This document shows positions 1 to 9,957 of a stretch of DNA of 64,000 bases, piece by piece. Positions within the stretch are counted from its first letter, which is position 1. Each line of letters begins with the position of its first letter. The notes beneath the pieces were generated by a model that did no database searches, was not told the origin of the DNA, and saw nothing but the letters and a program-made list of their open reading frames with translations. The position numbers and the translations under genes were made by a program. The stretch is from Melitaea cinxia (Eukaryota > Arthropoda > Insecta > Lepidoptera > Nymphalidae), in contig NC_059402.1 in NCBI RefSeq assembly GCF_905220565.1, positions 16,555,501-16,619,500 on the forward strand, given 5' to 3'.

Positions 1-640
1 ACTGCTTGATAGGATAAATTAAATTGCTTTTTGATATATTTTGAGATGATCTGTCGACGGTATTAGGGATGGCCAGGATAAAAGGATAGTGTTTTAGTTG
101 TTCTTGAATAGTTTTTAGGTTCAGAGCGGTGGATTGAGGCTTGGCTCAGTCCATCATACTATATTTAACTCAGTTTTATTGAAACATAAAATATACATCG
201 AATAAATACGAATAGATAAAAAATAAATGCGAGTACTCGTAAATATATTTTCCATTTATTACATTAAAAGTATTCCAATGTGGTGTATGTACAAACATTC
301 GAAAAATATTTGACTATATTTTTCAAACTTAGGTTATTTTTATAACTAAAACTCATTATAAAAACACAAGAAAAACCCACAATTTGGAAATATAACATAA
401 AAAACTATTTTACTTAAAGAAGCACTGCAATACCAAGCTTTGTCTTAAATAGTCCAGAATTTAAAACTGTTAAAAGTTAATAACTTGATATTTAACAGAA
501 AATAAACATAAAAACTTTTAATCAATATTCAAAATCATACAGTGACGCTACAAAATTATTTTTTTCTTTAAAAACCTAATATTAACAACTAAATTCCTTT
601 AATAAATTCAATTTAAGATCGACGGTCGGAATCTATTTTC
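1..640. other. AT-rich stretch, nothing recognised
   Basis: No open frame of note, no tRNA-like sequence and no repeat shared with the rest of the window was seen here. Composition is AT-rich like the rest of the background. Confidence 0.5.
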
Positions 641-647
641 AAACCTA

Positions 648-850
648 CATATGCAGTCATCATCTTCCTGCCCTTATCCCACTTATGTAGGGTCGGCAAA
701 ACATGTTTCCTCTTCCATTCCTCTCTATTATTCGTCACTTCATCACTTCTTTCTTTCTCATATCCTCACTCACACAATCCATCCATCGCTTTTTTGGTCT
801 GCCGATCGCTCTTCGTCCTTCGACATTCAAACCTACATTATGCAGTGAAG
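648..850 (-). repeat. Interspersed repeat fragment (LINE/SINE 3' region)
   Basis: A pyrimidine-rich stretch beginning 'catcatcttcctgcc' and running through 'cacacaatccatccatcgc'. It resembles from memory a common lepidopteran repeat that ends in an ATC-type tail; the tail orientation suggests sense is the minus strand. A 65-codon frame here is incidental. Family not established. Confidence 0.45.
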
Positions 851-904
851 AGGATTAAAAAAAGTTAATACCATATCAAATGGTAAATTAACGAATCAAA
901 TAAC

Positions 905-985
905 ACCATCTATATAGATGGCGTTATTAGAAAACATTGTAAGGCCACCTATCACCGATAGATGGCGTTAACAAAAACGTAACGA
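905..985. repeat. Short palindromic motifs around 'agatggcg'
   Basis: Contains a short perfect palindrome (ccatctatatagatgg) and a second 'agatggcgtta' about 50 bases on. The same 'agatggcg' or 'cgccatct' core recurs near 30100, 35474, 40085, 53350 and 53385, usually close to a 'gttac' or 'tttacag' motif, so this may be an old short repeat. Weak evidence. Confidence 0.25.
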
Positions 986-1444
986 GGTCATACGTACAGT
1001 AGATTTTTACTTCTCATATTTTTTTCATATCGGGGGCCTAAATGAAAATCGATTCTGAAGGAGTAAACTCAAAAAAAAAAAAAACTCTCATTAACGCTCG
1101 AAATATGCGGTGAACAGTATTATCAGCAACATCGATAATGGGTGTATGAGCTTGTACCTATAAGCGTTTTATCATTGTTCTGACGTAAACCAGTTGTGAG
1201 AGAAAATTGCTTTTCGTGTGGTTGATGTGTTTTGATGTATTAGGTATTGGAGCCAATTTAACGGGAAAGTAGTTTATTGTGTGCTTATATTTTAATACTG
1301 TTAGTATCAAAACTTTGTAGGTATATTGTTTCCAATATTTGTTGTTTATTAACTTGTTTCCTATCTATCTTTTTATACGTTCAATAGATAAGCATGTAAT
1401 TTTTTTTATTGTCTTTGTGATTTTATATATACGTTTATTATATA

Positions 1445-1700
1445 TTGTTGCCCATTGGCGCAGTTTGTAGAGGTCCTGCTTTCTGCTGAGTGGGTTGTGG
1501 GTTCGATTCCCGCCTGAATGTAGGTGTAATATTTGTGTTTCTTTATGTATATTTATTATTTCTATGTGTATTCATCAAAAAAATACATATAACAGTCTGT
1601 TGTTGTTACAAGCCTTAAGTTGTTTATTGTGGGAACAGAAGACCGTGTGTGTATATTATATGATATACATTTATCTATGTATTTATTTGATTTCCTTTTA
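1445..1700 (+). mobile_element. tRNA-derived SINE (family SINE-B)
   Basis: Starts with a tRNA-like head: a box-A-like 'ttggcgcagtttgtag' and a box-B-like 'ggttcgattcccgcc'. These are the two internal Pol III promoter elements of a tRNA gene. An AT-rich body follows with the family's 'aacag..gaccgtgtgtgtat' segment. Related copies are at 7436-7706 (-), 17590-17800 (+), 39742-39972 (-) and a head fragment at 59340-59425. A 69-codon frame across it is fortuitous. Confidence 0.7.
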
Positions 1701-2465
1701 TTGAACTAATGCTTTTGTAAGACTTGCCTTATTGATTTGTTCACAGTATTATATAAAGTCGGTTTTTAATTACACATTTTCAAAATGATAGTTAAAAAAT
1801 CAAATCAAAATGATTTTCAAGTTTGGTACTTTCCATAGTTTTCTTCTCAAAGGCTATGCTGTAATAATTTCTGTCTAGATTGGCCAGCGAGTGCTTTTAA
1901 ATCAATCACGTTCAGATATTGGGGACTTCTGAAGCTTTGATACTGCAGAAGTCGTTAATTAGATTGAATCTGTTCAGACTTGTAACTTTTGAAGTGCCAC
2001 GAAAGTACCGTACAGCATATTATAATGTATTAAAAAGCACCAAGCAGTACTTTTATAAGATTTTACTTTAACAGTTTAAAACTCAAATAGAAATAATATT
2101 ATTTATTTTAGATTATAATTATTGAAAAGTCACATAAATATACTTTTATATATTTTATACGATTTAATTAAAAATAACGTTATAAATTGTTTGAAAAACG
2201 TTGTAAAAGTGTTATAAAAAATCCTAAGTTTTGGATTATATATTTGTCTGTGTAAAAAGAGTGCTTTGGAATGTTTGATTTAATCAGAAAAACACCAACA
2301 AATTATATTTTTTGACATAACCGAAAATCAACTTTAATAATTAAAAACGAACACAATATTTATAGAAGAAATCAACCCCAAATGTAAAAGGAAAAGAAAA
2401 GCGAATTGAAATAAACAGTGAATGGAGTTTTACAAATTGGTGTCTGTGAGCTAATGTATTGTGAA
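1701..2465. other. AT-rich stretch, nothing recognised
   Basis: No gene or shared repeat seen. The 5' end of the downstream LINE could extend into its last part, but nothing here marks it. Confidence 0.4.
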
Positions 2466-5400
2466 AGCTCAAATGCGGTTGCTAAGGCCGCCATCAGTCT
2501 CTTCCACTGCGTCCAATTGCAAGACCTTTCTGTGACGCTCCTGGTTATTTAAACAAGCATCCGTCATATTTTAACTTAGACTATTATTTTTATTTTTAAT
2601 CGGTGTTAGTTTAAGTTTCTTTATTGTGTTTTTTTTTTAATTTGTTTTTAAGTTATTCCTTTTTTTTATGAATGTATTTAAATGTTTTAAATGCAGTCCG
2701 TGACCCAATCTTGTGATGGCACGTCGAACACGATCCATACATGTACACAGTGCAACAAGAAATTCAAATCATTGAAAGGCCTCAAAATACATACTACAAA
2801 AACACACAGGAAATGTAGCCAAAATAGTTCACCTTCAGACATCCATCCCATTATTCCGCGTGCGCCTACTTATGTCGCCAATGATGCAACTCCTTTCCAC
2901 ACATATCTCAGCCATTTGAAAAATAGTATACCCATAGCTAAAAGAATCCCTCGAGGAGCTCGAATAACAGTTGCTAAGCATTTGTCACAATTAATCCAGA
3001 AATGTTACATTAGCAATTGTACTCAAGACTGGCAGAACCTATTTTTATTCTCATACAGCACATTACATATAATAAAAACTGATGAACCGAATTTATCGTT
3101 GACACAAAAGATTAAAAATAACTGTGCTGTAAGGTCCTCGCCTTCTCCCGCACCTCCAATTAAGCATGATGCCCCTCGTAATCGCAACAAAGTCATCGAA
3201 AACAAAATCTGTGACGGAGATCTCAAAGGTGCCGCTCGCCTTTTGTTCTCCAACGTCGTGCTATCACCAGATACCCCTGACACCCTTCAGGCCTTACAGA
3301 CAAAACACCCTCCAGCTCCAGTAAACCCATTTTTTCTAGACCCACCAACAGCAAGGCAAGAATGCCTTCAAATTCAAAACAAAGATGTTACGGGTGCCAT
3401 TTTATCTTTTAAACCAGGTTCGGCTGCAGGTTTAGATGGAATCTCACCCCAACATTTGAAAGACTTAACATCGCATTCTGTGGGTGATGCAGGTGAGCAA
3501 CTTGTAAATTCGATCACTAAATTAATAAATTTTATGTATTCCGGTAATGTCAATCCAGAAATTGTTCCCATTCTTTTCGGCGCGAACCTCATCGCCCTCA
3601 CCAAAAAGGACGGAGGGGTGAGACCGATTGCTGTTGGATCAACACTTCGACGTCTGGCCTCCAAAATTGCTGTTAGACATATTTTACCAAAATTAAATTC
3701 GGAATTTGAACCCGTACAGTTAGGCTTCGGTGTAAAAGGAGGCTGTGAGGCAGCCGTCCATGCCTTACGCTCTTTCCTAACTTACGACCGGCCTGACGTG
3801 TTGCTCAAAATTGACGTCAAAAATGCTTTCAATTCGGTAAATAGGGATACCCTGCTGACAGAAATAAAACAGTATATACCGGAATTATACAATTATCTTC
3901 TTCTCAGTTACGCTGACCCAACAAAATTATTATATCGTTCTAATGAACTGTCCTCGGAAGTAGGTTGTCAACAGGGTGATCCCCTTGGGCCTGCAATTTT
4001 TAGTTTAGCTATAAATCCGATAATTAAAAATCTAAATTCAAAATTCAACGTCTGGTATTTGGACGACGGAACCCTAGGAGGTGATGTGGATACTGTGTTT
4101 TCGGACCTTTTTTTAATCAAAAATAAATTTGAAGCCATTGGTTTGGAACTTAATTTTAGAAAATGCGAACTTTTTATAAATAACTGCGACTTAAATTTAA
4201 ATGACGTAAAACAAAAATTTAATATTTTGGCTCCAAATATTAAAATAGTTAACAGTAATTCGCTTTACCTTTTAGGTTCTCCAATTTTTGATGAATGTAT
4301 TTCTGAATATATTAATAATTCATTCACTAAATTTCAAAATTCAGTTGACCGTCTCCTTGAAATTAGTCCACATTATGCACTTTGCATCTTAAAATATTGT
4401 CTTTTCGTCCCTAAATTTACGTATGCGCTCCGTTGCTGCTCCTTTTGGAATCACCCAGATCTTTTAACACAAGTAGACGACTTAATCAAAATTAGCTTAG
4501 AATCGATTCTTAATATGCAACTGAACGAGCAATCTTGGACCCAAGCGTCCCTACCTATCCGTTATGGTGGTTTAGGGATTCGCAAAATTTCCAGTGTCGC
4601 TTTACCAGCCTTTCTATCTTCTGTCCATAGTTCAGCAAATCTCATAAGTAAAATTTTAAGGGCATCCCCTTCAAACTTTGAGATTGCTGGTTTGGAAGAA
4701 GCTAGAAACGCTTTCTTAATTGCATGCCCAGGTCAAAATTTTCCAGTTTCTCCAAATTCACAGAGGAGCTGGGACGACATAAACTGCAAATTGACTTATG
4801 AAAATCTTTTAAGCTGTAGTACAGGCTCGGCGCGTGCTAGGCTTTTGGCCGTGGGTACGCATGAGGCTGGCTACTGGCTTCACGCGTACCCTTCGACAAA
4901 TACAGGAACATTTCTTGAGCCTGACACGCTCCGAATCGCAACCTGTTTACGGCTTGGGGTTCCGGTCTGCGCTCCTCATAAATGTCCCTGTGGCAGTGAT
5001 GTCGATAAGCTAGGACATCACGGTCTGTCATGCCTAAAAAGTGCAGGCCGCTTCTCGAGACATGCCGCACTTAACGATATCATACGCCGGTCCCTTGCCA
5101 CCGTCAACGTGCCAAGTCTACTTGAGCCGACTGGTATTGCAAGAGACGATGGCAAGAGACCGGACGGTATGAGTTTGATTCCATGGAAGATGGGCCGGGT
5201 GCTGGTATGGGATGCAACCTGTTCAGACACGCTGGCCCCTTCCCATCTACATGGAACCAACAACAGAGCTGGTGCGGCTTGTGAAGCGGCGGAAAAAACA
5301 AAAGCAGACAAATACAGGGGTCTAGGCTCCGAATATGATTTTGTCCCATTCGGTGTCGAGACCCTTGGTCCGTGGGGTCCTAGTGCTATAACCCTTTTTA

Positions 5401-5552
5401 AGGAAATATCTAAAAGGTTATTCGACGTCACAGGAGACCGAAGAGCTGGCAGCTACTTCGGACAAAGAATTAGTCTAGCTATTCAAAGGGGGAACGCTGC
5501 CAGTATCTTCGGAACCTTGCCTAAAGGGACTCCTTTTAATAATATTTTTTAA
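2466..5552 (+). mobile_element. RLE-type non-LTR retrotransposon, apparently intact
   Basis: The element contains the single ORF at 2691-5552. The 3' end is placed at about 5548-5552, essentially at the stop codon, because a near-identical minus-strand copy of the last ~135 bases (12231-12367) stops matching there; a more diverged relative (51769-51895) stops slightly earlier. The 5' boundary is not determined: 2466 marks only where the local composition becomes less AT-rich. No poly(A) longer than a few bases follows the stop, which is unusual for a LINE. Confidence 0.7.
2691..5552 (+). CDS. Reverse transcriptase / restriction-like endonuclease polyprotein of a LINE
   Basis: A 953-residue protein that would nick genomic DNA and reverse-transcribe its own RNA at the nick (target-primed reverse transcription). 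Seen: an N-terminal C2H2 finger (C18, C21, H34, H39); a reverse transcriptase with catalytic D375 in 'KIDVKNAFNSV', a 'GCQQGDPLGP' block and the active-site box Y456-L-D-D459; a cysteine/histidine knuckle C765-x-C767-x8-HH-x3-C781; then P824-D825-x15-D841, the pattern of the restriction-like endonuclease of R2/R4/NeSL-type LINEs. This finger-RT-knuckle-nuclease order is the family's usual layout, and the length is near normal. The ATG at 2691 is used because the nearest in-frame upstream ATG (2682) is followed at once by a stop. The frame has no internal stop, so it may be active. The YLDD box differs from the usual F/YADD. The exact clade is not assigned. Confidence 0.85.
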   Translation: MQSVTQSCDGTSNTIHTCTQCNKKFKSLKGLKIHTTKTHRKCSQNSSPSDIHPIIPRAPTYVANDATPFHTYLSHLKNSIPIAKRIPRGARITVAKHLSQLIQKCYISNCTQDWQNLFLFSYSTLHIIKTDEPNLSLTQKIKNNCAVRSSPSPAPPIKHDAPRNRNKVIENKICDGDLKGAARLLFSNVVLSPDTPDTLQALQTKHPPAPVNPFFLDPPTARQECLQIQNKDVTGAILSFKPGSAAGLDGISPQHLKDLTSHSVGDAGEQLVNSITKLINFMYSGNVNPEIVPILFGANLIALTKKDGGVRPIAVGSTLRRLASKIAVRHILPKLNSEFEPVQLGFGVKGGCEAAVHALRSFLTYDRPDVLLKIDVKNAFNSVNRDTLLTEIKQYIPELYNYLLLSYADPTKLLYRSNELSSEVGCQQGDPLGPAIFSLAINPIIKNLNSKFNVWYLDDGTLGGDVDTVFSDLFLIKNKFEAIGLELNFRKCELFINNCDLNLNDVKQKFNILAPNIKIVNSNSLYLLGSPIFDECISEYINNSFTKFQNSVDRLLEISPHYALCILKYCLFVPKFTYALRCCSFWNHPDLLTQVDDLIKISLESILNMQLNEQSWTQASLPIRYGGLGIRKISSVALPAFLSSVHSSANLISKILRASPSNFEIAGLEEARNAFLIACPGQNFPVSPNSQRSWDDINCKLTYENLLSCSTGSARARLLAVGTHEAGYWLHAYPSTNTGTFLEPDTLRIATCLRLGVPVCAPHKCPCGSDVDKLGHHGLSCLKSAGRFSRHAALNDIIRRSLATVNVPSLLEPTGIARDDGKRPDGMSLIPWKMGRVLVWDATCSDTLAPSHLHGTNNRAGAACEAAEKTKADKYRGLGSEYDFVPFGVETLGPWGPSAITLFKEISKRLFDVTGDRRAGSYFGQRISLAIQRGNAASIFGTLPKGTPFNNIF

Positions 5553-5747
5553 TTATTATATTATGTATATATACTTAAGGTTTTTTAGTTTAATGTTATT
5601 TATCTAATTATTTCAATTAATTTTTTTTTTAGATTATTGAAAATATATTTATTTATTTTATATTATTGTAATAATATAGTCACGAATAGTGATAATAATA
5701 ATTTATAATAATTAATTTAATAAAATATAACAGTCACTTAGTAAGTC

Positions 5748-5832
5748 ACTTCACCCTATCGCAGTCCACTGCTGGACATAGGCCTCCCCAAGTTCGTATC
5801 AGACTACCCGGCTTCCCGCAATCCTCATCTAA
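5748..5832 (-). mobile_element. RTE-type LINE 3' end fragment
   Basis: On the minus strand this reads 'gatgaggattgc ... gaacttggggaggcc' and then 'ccagcagtggactgcgat'. The same order is seen at 24345-24578 and 56030-56315. It is a 5'-truncated copy of about 85 bases. Confidence 0.65.
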
Positions 5833-6164
5833 TAAAATAAAATATATGTACATAATTTTATATTTTGAAAAATTCTTGTTTATCTTTTTTATAAAAATAT
5901 TTAATTCATCATTAGTTCAGAATTAATAAAACGAAAAAAAAACACAGTCACATTATTATACAAATATTGTAAAATAAAAATCATCAGGTAAAAATAAGGT
6001 TAAAGTGTCTGGTTTTAACAATGGTTTGGTATATTGATCGAGAACATAAAAAATCATTACCCATATTTTTTTCAAACTATACTCAGGGATTTTTTAACCT
6101 GCCTGTCGTCTTTATCGTCATGAAAGTTGAACACATAAATAATTCATGTAGTAAGTTTTATACC

Positions 6165-6385
6165 ATTACCAACAATCGCTCTGGTGCAATAGTGGTTCGA
6201 TTCCCACTCGGGATGGACATTTGTGCCTTGGAGAGCACGTTTAGTTGTCGGTCCTTGATCGTTATGCATTTTAGGGAATACATATCCGCCAACCCATAGT
6301 GGTGGATTGAGTTTCTATCTTTCTCCTACATGGAAAACGAGGCCTGTATCCAGCAGCGGGATGTTTCAGGCATAATCGTATACCA
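6165..6385 (+). mobile_element. tRNA-derived SINE (SINE-A), diverged
   Basis: Box B 'ggttcgattcccactcg' sits near the start, then the family body ('cttggagagcacg', 'catatccgccaaccc', 'ctttctcctacatgg') and tail ('gaggcctgtatccagcagcg'). The head ('ctggtgcaatagtgg') is shared with the copy at 56882-57150, so these two form a subfamily. Confidence 0.7.
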
Positions 6386-6389
6386 TAAC

Positions 6390-6885
6390 GGTGAAAATCA
6401 ATCCTACGGACGCCTGTAAACCATCACGTGGGCGTTGTCGACTCTATTACTGGCACCGTTGTCAGCGAAAAGAATCTATATTTTAACTCAAATGAGCTTC
6501 TCAGAACTGACATAAGAGTCAGATAAAGCTACGATAAAATAAGGCTATTTTTTTTCTCATTCTCATTTTATCATTACTGTGGAACCGCAGGGCACAGCTA
6601 TTAGTTTGCTATTTAGTTGTGTCTAAAACCATATTTATATTGTGACGATATTAATAACGTGTAATAAATAAGAAATAGCTTTTAATTAATTACGGCGCTC
6701 TCATCCTAAGAACAAAGTTTGGTACGCGCTAATGGGGTAAGGAGACGTGACACGTTTTCTTTTGTACTGATTGCTTTCCGAGTTTCCGGATATTATTTGT
6801 AAATAAATACAAATCTTAAGAATTCGTTTGTTTTTAGTTTGTTAATAGTTAATAACAAAAGCTACCATTTTGATTACAATTAACA
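6390..6885. other. No gene seen
   Basis: AT-rich DNA without a credible coding frame or a repeat shared with the rest of the window. Confidence 0.4.
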
Positions 6886-6891
6886 AAATAT

Positions 6892-7213
6892 GCAATCATC
6901 ATCATCATGATCACAGTAGCCTTATGCAGTGCACTACTGGATATAGGCCTCCACAAGTTCACACCAAAAGCGACGTGAACTCATGTATTTTGCCCATAAT
7001 CACCACGCTGGGCAGGCGGGTTGGTGACCGCAGGGCTGGCTTTGTCGCACCGAAGACGCTGCTGCCCGTCTTCGGCCTGTGTATTTCAAAGCCAGCAGTA
7101 AGATTGTTATCCCGCCATCGGTCGGCTTTTTAAGTTCCAAGGTAGTAGTGGAACTGTGTTATCCCTAAGTCGCCTCTTACGACACCCACGAGATGAGAGG
7201 GAGTGGCTATATT
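6892..7213 (-). mobile_element. Element R (about 330 bp non-autonomous retroposon)
   Basis: Near-complete copy in the minus sense: a trinucleotide tail (catcatcat on +), the tail motif 'actactggatataggcctc', body motifs 'caccacgctgggcaggcgg' and 'aagacgctgctgcccgtc', and the head 'gtcgcctcttacgacac'. The tail orientation shows that transcription sense is the minus strand. The 87-codon frame in it is antisense to the element and not a gene. Confidence 0.8.
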
Positions 7214-7435
7214 ACATTATATATAAACAAACGTAAGTATTAAAAACTAACTTTTTTAATGTCAATTAACTAATTGACATTTACATTTTAAGCTCTTCTT
7301 TCATTTCTCTCGTAAAATCATATTTTTGTCAATTTGAAAATCGTAACTATTCATGAACAATAAGAATAATAAAAAAAGGTGTAATATAATAATGATAATT
7401 AGATAAATTACATTAAACTAAAAAACTTTAAGTAT

Positions 7436-7705
7436 AATAATAATAATAATAAATAAATAAATAAATATTTACACAATACACACACGGTCGTCTGTTCCTA
7501 AAGTGAGCAACTTAATGCTTGTGTTATAGGTAACAGCCGACCGGTATATAGCTACATATTTTTTTTTTCGATAAACATGCTTATAAATAATACATATATA
7601 AATATATAAATAAATACTTATATTACACCCAGACTCGGGGTGGGAATCGAACCCACAACCCTCGGAGCAGAAAGCAGGGTCACTACAAACTGCGCCAACG
7701 GGCTA

Positions 7706-7706
<1 letters not shown>
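7436..7706 (-). mobile_element. tRNA-derived SINE (SINE-B), full-length
   Basis: In the minus sense it opens with 'ttggcgcagtttgtagtga', continues with box B 'gggttcgattcccacccc', and passes through the family middle ('aacagacgaccgtgtgtg') to an ATTT/ATT simple tail. It directly abuts the TA repeat at the 3' end of the LINE at 7709-11618. It is the best preserved SINE-B in the window together with 39742-39972. Confidence 0.8.

Positions 7707-7760
<54 letters not shown>
7707..7760. repeat. (TA)n microsatellite
   Basis: About 54 bases of nearly pure TA. It lies at the 3' end of the minus-strand LINE and probably grew from its simple-sequence tail. Confidence 0.9.
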
Positions 7761-7762
<2 letters not shown>

Positions 7763-7794
7763 AGTCATAGGCCTTTACGTCTATTCCAGACGAT

Positions 7795-9921
7795 TTAAAC
7801 GGTGTCTGAAGAGCATTTCTTCTGATGGCTGTACAAGCCGATACGGGAGCGGCAGATTCTACCACACACCGAACAAGGAAAAGATGTGCTAGTGTCACCG
7901 ATGTCGCTGTTCTGGTGTTTTTTGTTTCTCCTGTCCGATAAGAGTCCAAACCAGGCTTCATCGTGATGTTGTTGACCATCCTTCACGCTCTTACGCCATT
8001 GGTCTCTGTTCTCGGCTAACTTTTCCCAGCTGTTGTGATTTATGTTAAAAGCGACCATATCGCGCTTGGCGCAGTCTTTAAAACGGAGCAAAGGCCTCCC
8101 AACATCCCTCCTTGCGTTCGCAACTGCGCCAAGCATGATCTGCCGCGGAAGTCGAGAGGGGTCCATCCGGTGTACATGCCCCAACCAACGCAGCCGACGC
8201 TGTTTTAGCATGGCAGTTAGACTGGGCATCCGCGCTATTTGTAGAACCCTCTCGTTGGTCGCTCTGTCTTTCCAACTTATAACCAGGATGTTCCGTAGGC
8301 AGCGCATATAAAAAGTGTTAATCTGACGTTCTTGCTTCGCATAGGACGTCCACGCCTCCGCTCCGTACAAGAGCGTGCTCAAAACACAGGCCTGAAATAC
8401 TATCATCTTGGTCCTGTTGGTAAGATGTTTGTTGTTCCACACTCTTGTACTGAGCCGCCCGAACGTAGTCGCCGCTTTTCCGATGCGAGTATTGATCTCT
8501 GCTTCTAGAGAGAGATTGCACGAGACAGTCGATCCCAGGTAGCAGAACCTATCAACCACTTGTAAAGCAGTGCTATCCAGCATTAATGCAGGTATTTCTG
8601 CACTGCCTTGCGCTAGAACCACAGTTTTTTTGGGGTTTATGGACATGGAAAACAAAGTGCATGCTTTGGAAAATTTGTCCATGATTGTTTGAAGCTCGAG
8701 AACTGAGTTTGCCACAAAAGCTGCATCATCGGCAAATAACAAAGAGTCAACGAAAAGATCATGACGCTTTCGTTTAGCTTGAAGCAGTGAGATGTTGAAT
8801 AGCTTTCCGTCTACTCTTGTATGAAGGTGGATACCCTGTTGGCTATCGCCGAAAGCAGTTCTTAGGATAATCGAAAAGAATATACCAAACAGGGTAGGAG
8901 CCAACACGCAGCCCTGACGGACACCCCTACGCATTTCGAACTGATCAGACGTTTGGCCATCAAAAACTACAGCGCCCTTCATATCCTCGTGAAAGGATTG
9001 AACAAGGCTCAAGAGTTTTTGTGGACACCCAATGCATTTCAGTGCAGTATAAAGACCTTCCCTGCTGACGGTATCGAAGGCCTTATTTAAGTCAACAAAC
9101 GCCACGTACAATGGCGTTTTCTGCTCTCTGCACTTCTCCTGTAATTGGCGAAGGGAGAAAATCATATCGACTGTGGAACGCCGGGGGCGAAAACCACACT
9201 GTGCCTCAGGATATACGCGATTTGCAAGTTTTTGGAGCTTTCCTAATATTACACGTCCAAATAGCTTGCCGACTGTGCTCAAAAGGGAAATGCCACGGTA
9301 GGAGTTGCAATCGCCGCGATCCCCTTTCCCTTTGTATAGTGTGATGATGTTGGCATCACGCATATCCCGAGGCACGCACCCCGCCTCCCAGCACTTACAC
9401 AGCAGACTGTGCAGAATAGGTGACACGCACTTAAGTTTAAGTATTTCTGCTTGGGTTCCATCACTACCAGGACTCTTACCGCGCTTAAGCTGCTTTACAG
9501 CAATGTGGTATTCCCTTATAGTAGGTAGGTCGTCTAATTGACTCCAAGTATCCAGTTTAGGCATGCTCTGAACAGCCTCCGGTTCGATGCTGACTGGAGT
9601 TGCATAGAGAGTGGTGAAGTGTTCTACCCAACGTTCCATTTGACGATGACGATCTGTTATAACAGAGCCATCAGCTTCTTTAAGGGGAGCTGCCTTTTTG
9701 GAAACTGGGCCGATGGCCTGTTTTATACCAGAGTACACACCGCTGAAGTTTCCTGAGTCTGCACACGCTTGGATGTTGTGGCAAATATTGGTCCAATAGA
9801 CATTCGCAAAGTGGCGTGTGCTGCGCTGAAGAGCTGCTTTAGAAATTGTAAGCTCTTCGCGCGTCTTTGGATTAGGATTCATACGGTGAGCAAGAGCAGC
9901 GTCGCGTTTAGAGTCAAGCAA
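7795..9921 (-). CDS. LINE reverse transcriptase region (downstream part of split ORF)
   Basis: 708 residues from the first ATG after a stop codon. Seen: the RT palm blocks, including 'FVDLNKAFDTVSREGL', 'RRGVRQGCVLAPTLFG' and the active-site box F-A-D-D with D398 and D399; a long thumb and connection region with 'RLRWLGHVHRM', typical of RTE/CR1-like LINEs; and a C-terminal zinc motif C-x2-C-x12-H-x4-C close to the end. The ATG at 9921 is probably not a true start: the frame runs unbroken back to the TAA at 9958-9960 and then into the endonuclease frame in phase, so both parts were one protein of about 1050 residues. As it stands this copy would make an RT lacking its nuclease. Confidence 0.85.
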   Translation of the reverse strand: MLDSKRDAALAHRMNPNPKTREELTISKAALQRSTRHFANVYWTNICHNIQACADSGNFSGVYSGIKQAIGPVSKKAAPLKEADGSVITDRHRQMERWVEHFTTLYATPVSIEPEAVQSMPKLDTWSQLDDLPTIREYHIAVKQLKRGKSPGSDGTQAEILKLKCVSPILHSLLCKCWEAGCVPRDMRDANIITLYKGKGDRGDCNSYRGISLLSTVGKLFGRVILGKLQKLANRVYPEAQCGFRPRRSTVDMIFSLRQLQEKCREQKTPLYVAFVDLNKAFDTVSREGLYTALKCIGCPQKLLSLVQSFHEDMKGAVVFDGQTSDQFEMRRGVRQGCVLAPTLFGIFFSIILRTAFGDSQQGIHLHTRVDGKLFNISLLQAKRKRHDLFVDSLLFADDAAFVANSVLELQTIMDKFSKACTLFSMSINPKKTVVLAQGSAEIPALMLDSTALQVVDRFCYLGSTVSCNLSLEAEINTRIGKAATTFGRLSTRVWNNKHLTNRTKMIVFQACVLSTLLYGAEAWTSYAKQERQINTFYMRCLRNILVISWKDRATNERVLQIARMPSLTAMLKQRRLRWLGHVHRMDPSRLPRQIMLGAVANARRDVGRPLLRFKDCAKRDMVAFNINHNSWEKLAENRDQWRKSVKDGQQHHDEAWFGLLSDRRNKKHQNSDIGDTSTSFPCSVCGRICRSRIGLYSHQKKCSSDTV

Positions 9922-9957
9922 GGGTGAAAGTTGCTCTATATTTTCAGTGAACCAGTC

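Noticed and set aside
1447..1520. tRNA gene at the start of SINE-B copies
   Set aside because: Same reasoning: a repeated tRNA-derived head followed by a common SINE body, with several damaged copies.
2691..5552. Site-specific R2 element of ribosomal DNA
   Set aside because: The nuclease type fits, but flanks are AT-rich non-rDNA and the active-site box and other blocks differ from R2.
7683..7979. 98-codon frame on the minus strand
   Set aside because: It reads through the TA repeat as Ile-Tyr repeats and overlaps the end of the LINE ORF in another frame.
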